DNA of 64,000 nt from an uncultured Rhizobiaceae group bacterium (GCA_937958815.1 CALGMR010000020.1:21466-85465), one strand, 5' to 3'. Positions 26,401-37,244 are shown, numbered from the stretch's first letter. Made by a program: numbers and translations. The notes: generated from the letters alone by a model not told the origin.

Positions 26401-28982
26401 GCAACACGACCATGATCATCAAGCCACCAGCAAACATGTCGCTCGCCTTCAAATTCGCTTTACGCGAATTGCGAGGCGGACTGACTGGATTTTACGTTTT
26501 TCTTGCTTGTATAGCATTGGGTGTTGCCGCCATTTCTGGCGTCAATGCCGTGGCGCTGTCCATCACAACTGGAATCACGGAAGAGGGTAAAACTCTGTTG
26601 GGTGGCGATGCTGCTTTTAACACCACTCAACGCACTTTGAGCGACGATGAACGTACTTGGCTTAAAACCAAGGGCCAAATCAGTGAAGCTGCCACCATGC
26701 GTGCCATGGCCAGATTGCCCAATGGGTCTGATCAGTCTTTGATTGAACTGAAAGCCGTTGACCCTGCTTGGCCATTACAGGGTGCTCTTACCACAGTGCC
26801 CGAAAGCGCAGCAGGCGAAATACGCACAACAAACAGCGTCACAGTGGATGAAATTTTGCTGACGCGCCTGAACGTCAAAATTGGCGATCAACTGAACATC
26901 GGCTCTGGCACATATACGATTGCTGGCACCATCAAGGATGAGCCTGATCGTGTCAGCGATGGTTTTTCTGTGGGGCCGAAGGTGTTGATGTCTACTGCCG
27001 CTCTGGAAACATCAAAACTCATTCGTCCGGGTTCTCTCGTTAAATGGACAAACCGTATCGTTCTGAATGATCCTTCGGAAGAAAATCTCTTGGCAACAAT
27101 TGAAGAAGCCAAAGCAAAATTTCCTGAAGCTGGCTGGCGCATTCGCTCGCGCGGAAATGCTGCCCCTGGTTTAACCCGCAATGTGGAGCGGTTTTCACAA
27201 TTCCTCACACTGGTTGGCCTTACGGCTTTGATCGTTGGCGGTGTAGGTGTCGCCAATGCCGTGCGCGCATTTCTTGACACCAAGAGCAACGTCATTGCGT
27301 CATTTAAAAGTCTGGGTGCGCCTGCATGGTTTGTTTTCGCAATTTATCTCATTCAGATCTTATTGTTGGCAGCAGTCGGTATTGTGATCGGTTTGGTGAT
27401 TGGTACTGCTCTGCCCTTCATAGCCAAATCCGCTCTTGCAGGAATTTTGCCTGTTGGATCATCCAGTGCCTTTCATCCTGCGGCTCTGTTTTCGGCAATA
27501 GCCTATGGCACTTTAACCGCTTTGGCTTTTGCCCTTTGGCCCCTGGGTCAAGCGCGTGATATTCCGGCAACGGCGCTGTTTCGAAATGCTTCGCGCGACA
27601 ATGCCCCCTGGCCACGCTTTTCCTATCAATTGGCGACAGCGCTTGTGATTGCTGCACTCATTGCACTTGCCGTGTGGCAAGCGGCAGACAAGCGCGTTGC
27701 TCTTACATTCATTGGGGGTATTGCTGCATCGTTCGTTTTGCTGCGGTTTGTTTCATCCGGCATTCAATGGTTGGCCAGCAAAGCTCCGCAAGTGAAATCG
27801 ACCCCACTTAGATTGGCCATTGGCAATATTCATCGGCCTGGTGCGCTGACACCATCTGTTGTTTTGTCACTTGGTTTGGGTCTTGCACTGCTCGTGTCTC
27901 TTGCCATGATTGACGGCAATCTGCGTTCGCAGATTTCGTCAAATATTCCCAAAGAAGCACCGGATTTCTTTTTTGTAGACATCCAGTCCAGCGAGTTTGA
28001 GGAATTCAAATCTTCACTTGCGGAAATTGAGCCTGAAGGAAAAGTGCAAACTGTGCCCATGTTGCGGGGTCGCATCGTATCCATCAACGATGTTCCAGCT
28101 GCAGAGATCAAAGCACAAGAAGGCGGAAAATGGGTGCTGCGTGGAGACCGCGGCATAACTTATGCAGCCACATTGCCACCAAATGCATCGCTGGAAAAAG
28201 GCGAATGGTGGGCGGAAGATCACGATGGTGAAAATCTGATTTCGTTCAGCGCAGAAGAGGCTGGAGAAATCGGCGTGAACATTGGTGATGTGATTGTGGT
28301 CAACGTTTTAGGCCGCAACATCTCGGCCACGGTCTCAAACTTGCGCAATGTGGAATGGCAATCCATGTCCATCAATTTTGTTATGGTGTTTTCACCCAAT
28401 ACTTTTGCAGGCGCACCTCACGCGCATATGGCAACCCTGCGCGCTGGAGGCCAATCGGCACTCACTGGAGAAGAAACCACCGCTCAATCACAACGTGATG
28501 GTGCCATTTTGAAAGCGGTGACGTCTAAGTTTCCAACAGTGACCACGATTCGCGTGCGCGATGCCTTAAACGCTGTGAACGGCCTGATTTCTCAATTGGC
28601 CACAGCAATTCGAGCCGCCGCGCTGCTTGCATTGGCCGCGTCTATATTGGTTTTGGGTGGCGCACTTGCTGCTGGAAATCGAGCCAGAATTCACGATGCT
28701 GTTGTTCTGAAAACACTGGGAGCGACCCGCCGAACCCTCATAGGTGCATTTGTTCTCGAATATACAATTCTTGGTTTTGCAACGGCCATCTTCGCATTGC
28801 TTGCCGGTGGGCTTGCGTCGTGGTTTGTCATCAGTGTTATTATGGGCTTCACATTCACCGTCCTGCCCAATGTTGCCGTGTTGACTGTTCTGGCAGCGCT
28901 CATCTTTACGGTTGGTTTTGGTCTTATCGGCACGTGGCGTGTGCTCGGGCAAAAAGCCGCGCCTGTTTTACGTGAACTTTAA
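26397..28982 (+). CDS. FtsX-type ABC transporter permease (YbbP-like)
   Basis: An 861-residue permease with the layout of the YbbP family: an N-terminal helix (about 27-50), a periplasmic domain, a first FtsX module of about four helices (about 265-470), a second periplasmic domain, and a C-terminal FtsX module (about 735-855) with the conserved KTLGATRRTL segment. With the ATPase at 25687 it probably forms an exporter or mechanotransmitter for hydrophobic molecules or lipids. The tesA neighbour suggests a role in envelope lipid handling; the E. coli system is likewise poorly defined. Confidence 0.92.
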   Translation: MSNTTMIIKPPANMSLAFKFALRELRGGLTGFYVFLACIALGVAAISGVNAVALSITTGITEEGKTLLGGDAAFNTTQRTLSDDERTWLKTKGQISEAATMRAMARLPNGSDQSLIELKAVDPAWPLQGALTTVPESAAGEIRTTNSVTVDEILLTRLNVKIGDQLNIGSGTYTIAGTIKDEPDRVSDGFSVGPKVLMSTAALETSKLIRPGSLVKWTNRIVLNDPSEENLLATIEEAKAKFPEAGWRIRSRGNAAPGLTRNVERFSQFLTLVGLTALIVGGVGVANAVRAFLDTKSNVIASFKSLGAPAWFVFAIYLIQILLLAAVGIVIGLVIGTALPFIAKSALAGILPVGSSSAFHPAALFSAIAYGTLTALAFALWPLGQARDIPATALFRNASRDNAPWPRFSYQLATALVIAALIALAVWQAADKRVALTFIGGIAASFVLLRFVSSGIQWLASKAPQVKSTPLRLAIGNIHRPGALTPSVVLSLGLGLALLVSLAMIDGNLRSQISSNIPKEAPDFFFVDIQSSEFEEFKSSLAEIEPEGKVQTVPMLRGRIVSINDVPAAEIKAQEGGKWVLRGDRGITYAATLPPNASLEKGEWWAEDHDGENLISFSAEEAGEIGVNIGDVIVVNVLGRNISATVSNLRNVEWQSMSINFVMVFSPNTFAGAPHAHMATLRAGGQSALTGEETTAQSQRDGAILKAVTSKFPTVTTIRVRDALNAVNGLISQLATAIRAAALLALAASILVLGGALAAGNRARIHDAVVLKTLGATRRTLIGAFVLEYTILGFATAIFALLAGGLASWFVISVIMGFTFTVLPNVAVLTVLAALIFTVGFGLIGTWRVLGQKAAPVLREL

Positions 28983-29052
28983 CTTGTTGTTAAGCTTTGG
29001 CGTTGGAAGGTCTGGCATCGACATAAATCGACAAGAGCCAAATCGCCGCATC

Positions 29053-29081
29053 TTGTAAAAGAGTGCGTTTGTGCTCATATT
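29053..29081 (+). promoter_or_regulatory. Candidate promoter of the Bax-inhibitor gene
   Basis: TTGTAA (29053-29058), 17-base spacer, CATATT (29076-29081). It would give a leader of about 80 nt that contains the two hairpins at 29103-29147. Confidence 0.4.
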
Positions 29082-29102
29082 AGCGTCAAATTCGGGTGCT
29101 TG

Positions 29103-29147
29103 ATTGCACACGATGCAATTCGTCAATCATGGCTCATCAATTGAGCC
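29103..29147 (+). promoter_or_regulatory. Structured 5' leader, candidate ybhL leader element
   Basis: Two exact small hairpins lie in tandem: ATTGCA/TGCAAT (29103-29108 with 29114-29119) and GGCTCA/TGAGCC (29131-29136 with 29142-29147), ending 20 bases before the start codon. A conserved RNA named the ybhL leader is known from alphaproteobacteria in front of genes of just this family. I cannot confirm a covariance-model match by eye, so the identification is tentative. Confidence 0.45.
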
Positions 29148-29167
29148 ACATCTTATAGAGGGTTTCT

Positions 29168-29905
29168 ATGGCTGACTTTAGAGAACAAACTCAGTATCAA
29201 ACGGGCGTTCAAGGCCGTTCGGCGGCTGAGATCGATCAAGGTCTGCGCAGCTACATGCTGGGCATCTACAACTACATGGCAATTGCTATGGTCATCACTG
29301 GTGGCGTTGCAATGGCAATGGCCAACTACATGTTTAGCAACCCGGCCGTGGCCCAGACATTGTTTGGTTCACCACTAAAATGGGTCATAATGCTCGCACC
29401 ATTGGCTTTCGTGATGGTGATGTCCTTCGGAATGAACAAAATGTCTGCAAGCACACTTCGCACAGTGTTCTTTGCGTACTCCGCCGTCATGGGCGTGTCG
29501 CTGTCTTGGATTTTCCTGGTTTATACAGGTGGATCAATTGCACAGACATTCTTCGTGACTGCAGCCGCATTTGGCGCATTGAGCCTCTACGGTTACACAA
29601 CCAAACGCAGCCTGTCTGGCATGGGTTCATTCTTGCTCATGGGTCTTTTCGGTCTGATCATCGCATCAATCGTGAACATCTTCATGCAATCCAGCGCGTT
29701 GGCTTTTGCGGTGAACGTGATTGGTGTTCTCATCTTCGCAGGTTTGACCGCCTATGACACACAGCGTTTGAAACATATGTATGACGTTGTATCTAACAAT
29801 GCAGAAGCAATGGCGAAGTCTTCCGTTATGGGCGCATTGAGCCTCTACCTGAACTTCGTAAACATGTTCATGTTCCTGCTGTCATTCTTGGGCAACCGCG
29901 AATAA
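29168..29905 (+). CDS. Bax inhibitor-1/YccA family membrane protein (YbhL-like)
   Basis: A 245-residue protein with about seven hydrophobic helices starting near residue 35, belonging to the Bax inhibitor-1/UPF0005 family. The TAYDTQRLK motif near residue 196 and the C-terminal ALSLYLNFVNMF helix are typical. Bacterial members such as BsYetJ are pH-sensitive calcium leak channels; YccA modulates FtsH. The specific role here is unknown. GAGGG at 29158-29162 precedes the start. A strong terminator follows. Confidence 0.93.
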   Translation: MADFREQTQYQTGVQGRSAAEIDQGLRSYMLGIYNYMAIAMVITGGVAMAMANYMFSNPAVAQTLFGSPLKWVIMLAPLAFVMVMSFGMNKMSASTLRTVFFAYSAVMGVSLSWIFLVYTGGSIAQTFFVTAAAFGALSLYGYTTKRSLSGMGSFLLMGLFGLIIASIVNIFMQSSALAFAVNVIGVLIFAGLTAYDTQRLKHMYDVVSNNAEAMAKSSVMGALSLYLNFVNMFMFLLSFLGNRE

Positions 29906-29928
29906 GCGAACATCGAAATATAATTTTC

Positions 29929-29965
29929 AAAAAGGGCGTTCCAAACGGAGCGCCCTTTTTTTATG
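29929..29965 (+). terminator. Rho-independent terminator after the Bax-inhibitor gene
   Basis: AAAGGGCGTTCC (29931-29942) pairs with GGAGCGCCCTTT (29947-29958) with one wobble, then a run of T. Confidence 0.92.
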
Positions 29966-29973
29966 GTCATGTC

Positions 29974-30483
29974 ATGAAAATTCGCTCCGCCACACTCAAA
30001 GACATCCCAGCCATTGCAAATATCTATAGCCGCTCTGTCATGGAGGAACATGCAAGCTTTGAATTATCTGCGCCTGATGAAACTGAAATGCGCGCTCGAA
30101 TGAATGCGATTTTGGATGCCCAATATCCCTATCTTGTAGCTGAGGATGATAATGGGCATGTGGTGGGCTATGCCTATGTCAGCTCTTATCGCCCAAGACC
30201 TGCGTATAAATCCACCGTTGAGAATACAGTATACGTTGCCAAAACCCACTGGGGGCAGAGTATTGCCAAAGGTTTGATGAAGGCGCTTATCAACGAATGT
30301 CGAACACGAGGTCACTCACAAATGATTGGTGTGATAGCTTGCGAACCAGCGCACGATGCCTCTGAAATCCCTTCGGCTGTTCTGCACGAATCTCTTGGGT
30401 TCGAACAAGTTGGGCGGCTTAAGAAGGTCGGAAACAAACACCAAAAATGGCTCGACGTCTTGCTGATGCAGAAAGAGTTATAG
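29974..30483 (+). CDS. GNAT-family N-acetyltransferase (phosphinothricin/methionine sulfoximine type)
   Basis: A 169-residue acetyltransferase. The N-terminal IRSATLKDIPAIANIYS block, the YPYLVAED and GYAYVSSYRPRPAY segments and the VENTVYV / GQSIAKGLM acetyl-CoA region match the PAT/YncA (MnaT) group, which acetylates phosphinothricin, methionine sulfone or sulfoximine. The real cellular substrate is unknown. The gene begins within 10 bases of the preceding terminator, so it must have its own promoter or rely on read-through. Confidence 0.9.
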   Translation: MKIRSATLKDIPAIANIYSRSVMEEHASFELSAPDETEMRARMNAILDAQYPYLVAEDDNGHVVGYAYVSSYRPRPAYKSTVENTVYVAKTHWGQSIAKGLMKALINECRTRGHSQMIGVIACEPAHDASEIPSAVLHESLGFEQVGRLKKVGNKHQKWLDVLLMQKEL

Positions 30484-30576
30484 CCCCTTTTTGCTCTGTC
30501 AATTTGGTGAAGCACATGACAAGTTATCCACTAGGCTTGGATGGCAATCCAAAGATCGGGACTGCGGGAGACACTA

Positions 30577-31968
30577 ATGAGTAAATTGCAATCAGCTGAA
30601 ACACCTCCAGTGTCTAAAAAAGGTATTTGGGGCTGGATGTTTTTCGACTGGGCCGCTCAACCCTTTTTCACCGTAATGACCACATTTATCTTCGGGCCTT
30701 ATGTGGTGTCCCGAATGGTCTCTGATCCAGATGCTGGCCAAGCCGCATGGGCAGCCAGCATCGCTATTGCAGGCATTTTCATTGCAATCCTGTCTCCAAT
30801 ATTGGGGTCAATTGCCGACAAAACAGGGCCACGAAAACCATGGATTGGGGCGTTCGCTTTATTAAAGATTGCTTGCCTAACGCTACTTTGGTTTGCAGCC
30901 CCCGGGTCGAGCCTCGTTTGGGTGTTGGCGATCTTCATTCTCGCCACGATTGCAGCTGAGTTTTCTATCGTCTTCAACGATTCCATGATGACATCGGTCA
31001 TCCCGGAGAAACAAATTGGCCGCGCGTCTAACATAGCCTGGGGCCTTGGTTATGCCGGCGGCATGATTGTGCTGATTGTCGTTCTTCTTCTTATGGCCGC
31101 GAATCCAGAAACCGGTTTAACGCTTCTGGGAAATGCTCCAATCTTTGGGTTAGATCCATCACAAGCTGAGGGCGATCGTGCAACTGGCCCGCTTTCCGCG
31201 CTTTGGTATTTCATCTTCATCTTACCGATGTTCCTGTTCACCCCGGACAAAGGGACGCGCGCAAAGAGCTTGAAGTCTGCAATCAGCACAGGCGTTACTG
31301 AACTCAAATCCACAATCAGCGAAGCGCGCGAAAGAGTTGGTCTGTTTCGCTTTCTCGTCGCGCGCATGATTTATCAAGATGGCGTGGCTGCATTGTTGGC
31401 ACTGGGTGGAACATTTGCAGCTGGCATGTTTGCTTGGCAAACAACGGAACTTGGAATCTTTGGCATCATATTGAATGTGGTGGCCATTCCAAGCTGTCTG
31501 ATTGCGGCGCGATTGGACAGTGTAATGGGGTCAAAGCGTGTGGTCACGATTTCTATCTTCCTGCTCATGGCGGCAACTGTGGGGGTCGTTTCAACAGGAG
31601 CAGACTACACACTCTTTGGTCTCATACAGTTCAGCGATGCAGGAGCTGACGGCCTTTTCGGTTCTTCCGCAGAAAAAGCGTATATATTGTTTGGGCTTCT
31701 TATCGGTGCAGCTTTTGGGCCTGTACAAGCTTCGTCCAGATCTTATCTGGCCCGAAGTGTTGCTCCCCACGAATCTGGAAGATATTTCGGCCTTTACGCG
31801 TTTGCAGGGCGAGCGACCAGTTTTTTAGCGCCTGCATCTGTTGCAGCAATCACCTACCTTACAGCTTCATCTCGCCTGGGCATGGCCGTCATTTTGGTGT
31901 TCTTCCTCGTGGGCTGGTTGATCTTGCGAACCGTTCCAGCGCCACGCGAAAACAGACTGGACACTTAG
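30577..31968 (+). CDS. MFS transporter, UMF1/Atg22-like
   Basis: A 463-residue membrane protein with about 12 helices. The N-terminal [21 protein letters not shown] stretch (about 17-37) is the signature of the Atg22-like UMF1 family. Substrates of bacterial members are mostly unknown; the yeast homologue exports amino acids from the vacuole. GGGAG at 30566-30570 supports the start at 30577 over an in-frame ATG at 30541. It overlaps purH tail to tail by four bases (TTAG shared by both stop codons). Confidence 0.9.
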   Translation: MSKLQSAETPPVSKKGIWGWMFFDWAAQPFFTVMTTFIFGPYVVSRMVSDPDAGQAAWAASIAIAGIFIAILSPILGSIADKTGPRKPWIGAFALLKIACLTLLWFAAPGSSLVWVLAIFILATIAAEFSIVFNDSMMTSVIPEKQIGRASNIAWGLGYAGGMIVLIVVLLLMAANPETGLTLLGNAPIFGLDPSQAEGDRATGPLSALWYFIFILPMFLFTPDKGTRAKSLKSAISTGVTELKSTISEARERVGLFRFLVARMIYQDGVAALLALGGTFAAGMFAWQTTELGIFGIILNVVAIPSCLIAARLDSVMGSKRVVTISIFLLMAATVGVVSTGADYTLFGLIQFSDAGADGLFGSSAEKAYILFGLLIGAAFGPVQASSRSYLARSVAPHESGRYFGLYAFAGRATSFLAPASVAAITYLTASSRLGMAVILVFFLVGWLILRTVPAPRENRLDT

Positions 31969-33581
31969 TGTCTAAAGTGGCGCATGCCCGTAAAGACCAT
32001 GGCAAGGCCAGCTTCATCAGCAGCTTTGATAACTTCATCATCGCGCATGGAACCGCCTGGTTGAATGACTGCAGTTGCACCCGCCTCAGCTGCTAAAAGC
32101 AATCCATCCGCAAACGGGAAGAAGGCATCAGACGCCACCACCGATCCGATAGTTTTGGGCTGGTCCCATCCCGCCGCGTCAGCAGCATCAATCGCTTTGC
32201 GTGCCGCAATACGAGAAGAATCCACGCGGCTCATTTGCCCGGCGCCAATACCAACAGTTGCACCATCTTTAACATAAATGATGGCATTGGATTTCACATG
32301 TTTTGCCACGCGGAAAGCAAAACGCATGTCGCGCATTTCTTTATCGGATGGTGCGCGTTTGGTCACCACTTTCAAGTCAAGATCATCGACATTTCCAGAA
32401 TCGCGATCTTGAACCAAAATACCACCCGCAACGGTTTTCACCGAAAGCCCGACACTGCGTGGGTCAGCCAATCCGTCGGTTAGCAACAACCGCAAATTCT
32501 TTTTTGATGCCAAAATATCAAGCGCTTCTTCATCGGCGTCAGGGGCAATGATAACTTCCGTGAAGATCTCGATCATCGCTTTTGCGGTTTCACCATCCAA
32601 ACTCCGGTTCATCGCAATAATGCCCCCAAACGCAGAAACGGGGTCGCACGACAATGCAGTCTTATACGCCTCTTTCAGGTTTGAGCCTGTTGCCACACCA
32701 CACGGGTTGGCATGTTTGATAATCGCAACAGCGGCGCTAGCCTTCGGGTCAAATTCAGATACCAATTCAAACGCCGCATCGGTGTCATTGATATTGTTGT
32801 ACGACAGTTCTTTGCCTTGAATTTGTTTGGCATTTGCAACGCCGGGGCGTTTTTCACCTGTTGTATAAAGCGCAGCACTTTGATGCGGATTTTCGCCATA
32901 GCGCATAGTTTGTTGCAACTGGCCGCCAATGGCACGACTTGGCGGTTGGGCCACATCAAATGCGCCAGCCATCCAATTGGAAATAGCAGCATCATAGCTG
33001 GCCGTGCGAGCAAAAGTGGCCTGCGCCAAACGCTTGCGGGTCGCCAGAGTGGATGATCCATCATTGGCCTGCAGGTCAGCCAGGAAATTTTCGTAATCAT
33101 CCGGGCTGGTCAACACGCTAACATAAGCGTGGTTCTTAGCAGCGGCCCGCAGCATGGCAGGGCCACCAATATCGATATTTTCCACAATTTCATCATCTGG
33201 CGCGCCGCTTTCACGCACCTGTTCAAACGGATATAAATTCACCACCAGAAGGTCGATATTGCCAATGCCGTGTTCAGCCATTGCAGCCACATGATCTTCC
33301 GCATCGCGAATGGCCAACAACCCGCCGTGAACGGCAGGATGCAGTGTTTTCACACGACCATCCATAATCTCTGGAAAGCCAGTTACTTCAGACACATCTT
33401 TCACCGCAATACCGGCGTCTTTGATTGCTTTTGCGCTGCCACCAGTGGAGAGCAATTCAACACCCATATCAGACAGGCTTTTAGCAAGTTCAATCATTCC
33501 CGTTTTGTCGAACACCGACAACAAAGCGCGTTTGACAGGAACAAGATCTGGAGCGGGAATGGAACGGGAAGCGATTGCCAT
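31965..33581 (-). CDS. purH: Bifunctional AICAR transformylase / IMP cyclohydrolase
   Basis: A 538-residue enzyme for the last two steps of IMP synthesis. The N-terminal MGS-like cyclohydrolase domain (about 15-165) shows [18 protein letters not shown] and [12 protein letters not shown]. The C-terminal transformylase has KHANPCGVA with the active-site Lys-His pair and NPHQSAALY. Length matches the family. In many Hyphomicrobiales purH follows rsmB and a heparinase-family gene; here those lie 24 kb away, and purH instead sits head to head with tsaD. Confidence 0.97.
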   Translation of the reverse strand: MAIASRSIPAPDLVPVKRALLSVFDKTGMIELAKSLSDMGVELLSTGGSAKAIKDAGIAVKDVSEVTGFPEIMDGRVKTLHPAVHGGLLAIRDAEDHVAAMAEHGIGNIDLLVVNLYPFEQVRESGAPDDEIVENIDIGGPAMLRAAAKNHAYVSVLTSPDDYENFLADLQANDGSSTLATRKRLAQATFARTASYDAAISNWMAGAFDVAQPPSRAIGGQLQQTMRYGENPHQSAALYTTGEKRPGVANAKQIQGKELSYNNINDTDAAFELVSEFDPKASAAVAIIKHANPCGVATGSNLKEAYKTALSCDPVSAFGGIIAMNRSLDGETAKAMIEIFTEVIIAPDADEEALDILASKKNLRLLLTDGLADPRSVGLSVKTVAGGILVQDRDSGNVDDLDLKVVTKRAPSDKEMRDMRFAFRVAKHVKSNAIIYVKDGATVGIGAGQMSRVDSSRIAARKAIDAADAAGWDQPKTIGSVVASDAFFPFADGLLLAAEAGATAVIQPGGSMRDDEVIKAADEAGLAMVFTGMRHFRH

Positions 33582-33729
33582 GAGAAGGCCATATGATCAG
33601 ATTGGAGGGATGCCCCTTAATGCCGTGCATTGTTAAGTAGGTCTAGATAGATTGAGCTTTCTCCTACAAAAACTTGGCGCAGCCCCAACAGAATGCTAGT
33701 CGAGTGCAACTCTATCGGTACGATTGAAG

Positions 33730-34806
33730 ATGATTTTTCTTGGCATTGAAACCAGTTGCGATGAAACGGCTGCTGCCATTGTGCATGCGGACGATGGACC
33801 CAATGCGCCTGCTGAAATTCTATCAAATATTGTCCTCAGCCAAACAGAGGATCACGCACCATTTGGAGGCGTGGTGCCGGAAATTGCAGCGCGCGCCCAT
33901 CTCAATTCAATCGAAAATATCGTCCAACAGGCATTAAGCGCAGCCAGTGTCACCCTTACTGAGATCGATGGCATAGCCGTCACATCCGGCCCGGGTCTCG
34001 CCGGCGGTTTGATTGTGGGCACGATGGTGGCGCGCAGTATCGCCATGGTTCACCAGAAACCCATATACACAATCAATCATCTAGAAGGTCATGCACTAAC
34101 CGCGCGATTGACGGACAACACCCCATTTCCCTATCTCTTGCTGTTGGTTTCTGGCGGGCACACACAAATTTTGCTTGTAAAGGGCGTGGGTGACTATGAA
34201 CGATGGGCAACAACAATTGATGATGCGCTGGGTGAAGCTTTTGACAAAACAGCAAAACTATTAGGACTGCCTTACCCTGGCGGTCCAGAAGTGGAGAAAG
34301 CCGCCGAAACAGGCAATCCAAATGCTTATGAGTTTCCAAGACCTCTCAAAGGTCGTGACACACTCGATATGTCATTCTCTGGTCTGAAAACGGCCGTGCG
34401 CAAAGCGGCACAAGAATCAAGCGAGTTGAGCCAACAAGCCATCAGCAACATTTGCGCTTCATTCCAAAATGCAGTGGCTGACGTTCTTGAAAATCGCCTA
34501 TCCCGCGCCATGAGCAAATTCAGCGACATTTATGACTGTCCCTCGACCTTCGTGGTTGCAGGTGGTGTAGCTGCCAACACAGACATTCGTAGACGTTTGC
34601 AAACACTGTGCGCCACCAACGATTGGAACTGGGTCGCACCGCCCCATATTCTTTGCACTGACAATGCTGCCATGATTGCTTGGGCCGGGTTGGAACGTCA
34701 TCGTTTGCAATTACCCAACATTGATGCAGGCATAAAAACCCGTTGGCCTTTAGATCAAAATGCGGTTTCGAAAATTGGCTCTGGGCGCAAAGGATCAAAA
34801 GCATGA
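33730..34806 (+). CDS. tsaD: tRNA threonylcarbamoyladenosine transferase TsaD
   Basis: A 358-residue ASKHA-fold protein that, with TsaB and TsaE, puts threonylcarbamoyl on A37 of ANN-decoding tRNAs. Seen: [13 protein letters not shown] at the N-terminus, the metal-binding HLEGH pair near residue 111-115, [12 protein letters not shown], and [16 protein letters not shown] at 33730 is preferred to a TTG two codons upstream. It overlaps gpsA by ATGA. In related genomes hemC usually lies divergent to tsaD; here purH occupies that side. Confidence 0.96.
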   Translation: MIFLGIETSCDETAAAIVHADDGPNAPAEILSNIVLSQTEDHAPFGGVVPEIAARAHLNSIENIVQQALSAASVTLTEIDGIAVTSGPGLAGGLIVGTMVARSIAMVHQKPIYTINHLEGHALTARLTDNTPFPYLLLLVSGGHTQILLVKGVGDYERWATTIDDALGEAFDKTAKLLGLPYPGGPEVEKAAETGNPNAYEFPRPLKGRDTLDMSFSGLKTAVRKAAQESSELSQQAISNICASFQNAVADVLENRLSRAMSKFSDIYDCPSTFVVAGGVAANTDIRRRLQTLCATNDWNWVAPPHILCTDNAAMIAWAGLERHRLQLPNIDAGIKTRWPLDQNAVSKIGSGRKGSKA

Positions 34807-35792
34807 GCGGTGAAAAAACTGTCGCCGTGATTGGAGGCGGCGCTTGGGGAACCGCTCTGGCGTCTATGCTCGCCATGCGGGATGGGCGTTCTTTACTATG
34901 GGCAAGAAATGCCAGCACGGTTGAAGAAATCAACACCAAACACACCAACTCTCGCTATCTGGCCAACATCGATTTGCCGCAGGGTCTAACCGCCACACAA
35001 AATATCGCAGACGTTTGTGCAGCGGACATCATTCTAAGCGTGACCCCCGCTCAAAGCTTTGCAAAGCTGGCCCATGAATTGTCGCACGTGGTTCCAGACA
35101 AAACACAGATCGTATTGTGTTCAAAAGGGATTGATCGAGGTTCTGGAGACTTCTTGAACGAAATCGCAGGCCGCGTGTTTGGGCAGAAACGCATCGCAGC
35201 ATTGTCAGGCCCAAGTTTTGCCCATGACGTGGCCAAAGGTTTGCCAACCGCAGTGAGCTGTGCTGCCGCTTCATTTGAGACGGCGCAAGAACTGGCAAAG
35301 CGTATGTCTGCATCCAATTTTCGAATTTATGCCAGCGATGATATTACAGGCGTGGAAGCTGGTGGCGCTTTGAAAAACGTTCTCGCTTTGGCGGTTGGCG
35401 TCGCACGCGGTCTGCAATTGGGCGCCAGCGCCGAAGCCGCTCTCATTGCCCGCGGGTTTGCTGAAATGAGCAAACTCACCATCGCAATAGGCGGTCGATC
35501 AGAAACGCTGTCGGGCCTATCTGGGTTGGGAGACCTTGTTCTGTCCTGCTCATCACCTCAATCGCGAAATTTTTCCTATGGAATGGCCATGGCGCAAGGG
35601 AATTCGTTGTCCAATTTGCCCTTGGCAGAAGGTGCGCACTCAGCTTCGCAAGCACTGTCTCTGGCAAAATCGCATCACATATCAGTGCCAATTATTGAGG
35701 CCGTGAACAGTGTTTTGACTGGCAAGCTCTCTGCGGCACAAGCCGTTCAGGAATTGCTGTCCCGTCCACTGCGCGACGAAACTTCAACTTGA
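34803..35792 (+). CDS. gpsA: Glycerol-3-phosphate dehydrogenase [NAD(P)+]
   Basis: A 329-residue enzyme making sn-glycerol-3-phosphate for phospholipids. The NAD(P) loop [12 protein letters not shown] starts at residue 9, SKGI and LSGPSFA motifs follow, and the catalytic Lys lies in GGALKNVLA. The start at 34803 overlaps the tsaD stop (ATGA), so translation is coupled. The following EVE gene is 62 bases on; the yciI gene often found between them in rhizobia is missing. Confidence 0.96.
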   Translation: MSGEKTVAVIGGGAWGTALASMLAMRDGRSLLWARNASTVEEINTKHTNSRYLANIDLPQGLTATQNIADVCAADIILSVTPAQSFAKLAHELSHVVPDKTQIVLCSKGIDRGSGDFLNEIAGRVFGQKRIAALSGPSFAHDVAKGLPTAVSCAAASFETAQELAKRMSASNFRIYASDDITGVEAGGALKNVLALAVGVARGLQLGASAEAALIARGFAEMSKLTIAIGGRSETLSGLSGLGDLVLSCSSPQSRNFSYGMAMAQGNSLSNLPLAEGAHSASQALSLAKSHHISVPIIEAVNSVLTGKLSAAQAVQELLSRPLRDETST

Positions 35793-35854
35793 CCTCAACG
35801 TCACAAAACGCAACATAATTCACGCATATCAAGAAATTCTCTCAGGAGCCCAAC

Positions 35855-36292
35855 ATGCAATACTGGTTGTTCAAATCCGAACCTTTCAAATGGTCTTGGG
35901 AGCAGCAAAAAGCAAAGGGTGATGTGGGAGAGGAATGGGATGGCATTCGCAATTACCAAGCGCGCAATTTCATGCGCACAATGGAAGTTGGTGACCGCGC
36001 CTTTTTCTATCATTCAAACGAAGGTCTGAATGTCGTGGGCATTGCCGAAGTCAGTGCGCCATCGGCACCGGATTCCACAACCGATGACGAACGTTGGGAT
36101 TGTGTTCACATTCGCGCTTTGGCCGACATGCCAAACCCAGTGACTTTGAAAGACGTGAAGGCAAACGAAAAGTTGTCTGATATGTCGCTCGTCACTTCTA
36201 TGCGTCTTTCTGTACAACCCGTGAAACCAGATGAATGGGTTGAGGTGTGCCGCATGGGTGGCATTCATCCTGAAACTTTGAAGCCTGTTTAG
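35855..36292 (+). CDS. EVE domain-containing protein
   Basis: A 145-residue PUA-like EVE domain protein. It begins with the family signature YWLFKSEP, then WDGIRNYQARNFMR and GDRAFFYHSN. EVE domains bind modified nucleobases in DNA or RNA; bacterial stand-alone forms of this type occur next to gpsA in many alphaproteobacteria and are of unknown function. AGGAG at 35843-35847 supports the start. It ends tail to tail with the ion channel gene, sharing TTAG. Confidence 0.93.
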   Translation: MQYWLFKSEPFKWSWEQQKAKGDVGEEWDGIRNYQARNFMRTMEVGDRAFFYHSNEGLNVVGIAEVSAPSAPDSTTDDERWDCVHIRALADMPNPVTLKDVKANEKLSDMSLVTSMRLSVQPVKPDEWVEVCRMGGIHPETLKPV

Positions 36293-37071
36293 GTTTTCTT
36301 CAATTCAGCAATCTCACGACGCAACGCTTTTATTTCGGACAAGATTTCTTCTTGTTCGTTGTGCAATTGATTGCGGTCTTCAGCAGCCTCCAGATCATGT
36401 TCGGCCTGCATCGCTGAAACGATGATACCGATGAACAAGTTCAGCACTGTGAACGTGGTGGACATGATGAATGGAATGAAAAACGCCCAAGCATACGGGA
36501 ATTTCTCCATCACGGGCCGTACAATTCCCATCGACCAACTTTCCAATGTCATAATTTGAAAGAGCGAATAGGCCGATGCTCCAAGCGTACCAAACCATTC
36601 CGGAAATGATGGACCAAACAGCTTTGTGGCCATCACCGAGAATACGTAAAACACCAAAACCATAAGAACAGAAATAGAGCCCATACCAGGCAAAGCGGCA
36701 ATCAATCCTGTGACCACGTTTCGAAGCGATGGAATAACGGACAGAAGGCGCAGAATTCGTAAAATGCGGAAGGCACGCAAAACCGAGAAACCAGCCGATG
36801 CTGGTACCAGCGCGATGCCGACAATGATAAGATCAAACACGCGCCATGGGTCGAGGAAGAAACGCCAGCGGTGAACAAAAAATCTGGCCAACAATTCAGC
36901 TACGAATATGTAGAGGATCACATTGTCCAAAGCGTGCAGATATGAGCCAAAGTTTGCCATAACGCGATCGCTTGTTTCCAAGCCAAGAATAATCGCGTTG
37001 AGAATCACCAAACCAATAATTGTATATTCAAATTTGCGGTTGGATATCAGGTTTGCAAGTGTCTCGCGCAT
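36289..37071 (-). CDS. Bacterial voltage-gated sodium channel (BacNav)
   Basis: A 260-residue single-repeat channel with six helices. S4 (about 94-120) has Arg at 99, 102, 105 and 108, spaced by three as needed for voltage sensing. The selectivity filter TLESWSM is at 175-181, the same as in characterised sodium-selective NavAb and NavMs. After S6 comes an acidic neck and a C-terminal coiled coil (about 225-260) that assembles the tetramer. AAGGA 8 bases ahead of 37071 favours this start over 37095. Likely role: sodium-driven signalling or homeostasis in a saline habitat. Confidence 0.93.
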   Translation of the reverse strand: MRETLANLISNRKFEYTIIGLVILNAIILGLETSDRVMANFGSYLHALDNVILYIFVAELLARFFVHRWRFFLDPWRVFDLIIVGIALVPASAGFSVLRAFRILRILRLLSVIPSLRNVVTGLIAALPGMGSISVLMVLVFYVFSVMATKLFGPSFPEWFGTLGASAYSLFQIMTLESWSMGIVRPVMEKFPYAWAFFIPFIMSTTFTVLNLFIGIIVSAMQAEHDLEAAEDRNQLHNEQEEILSEIKALRREIAELKKT

Positions 37072-37244
37072 GGATGAATTCCTTGGCCCAATCATTCTTC
37101 GTCACATAATGTGCAACAGGGCAATTGTCAGCCCTTATGTAAGAAAAGATTTCAGCAAGCCCAACACTTGTGTTCGCTCACTTGTATGCGACAGTGAGCT
37201 GCCTACATGATGATTCTTCACTTAAGAACAATTCGGAACACCTA

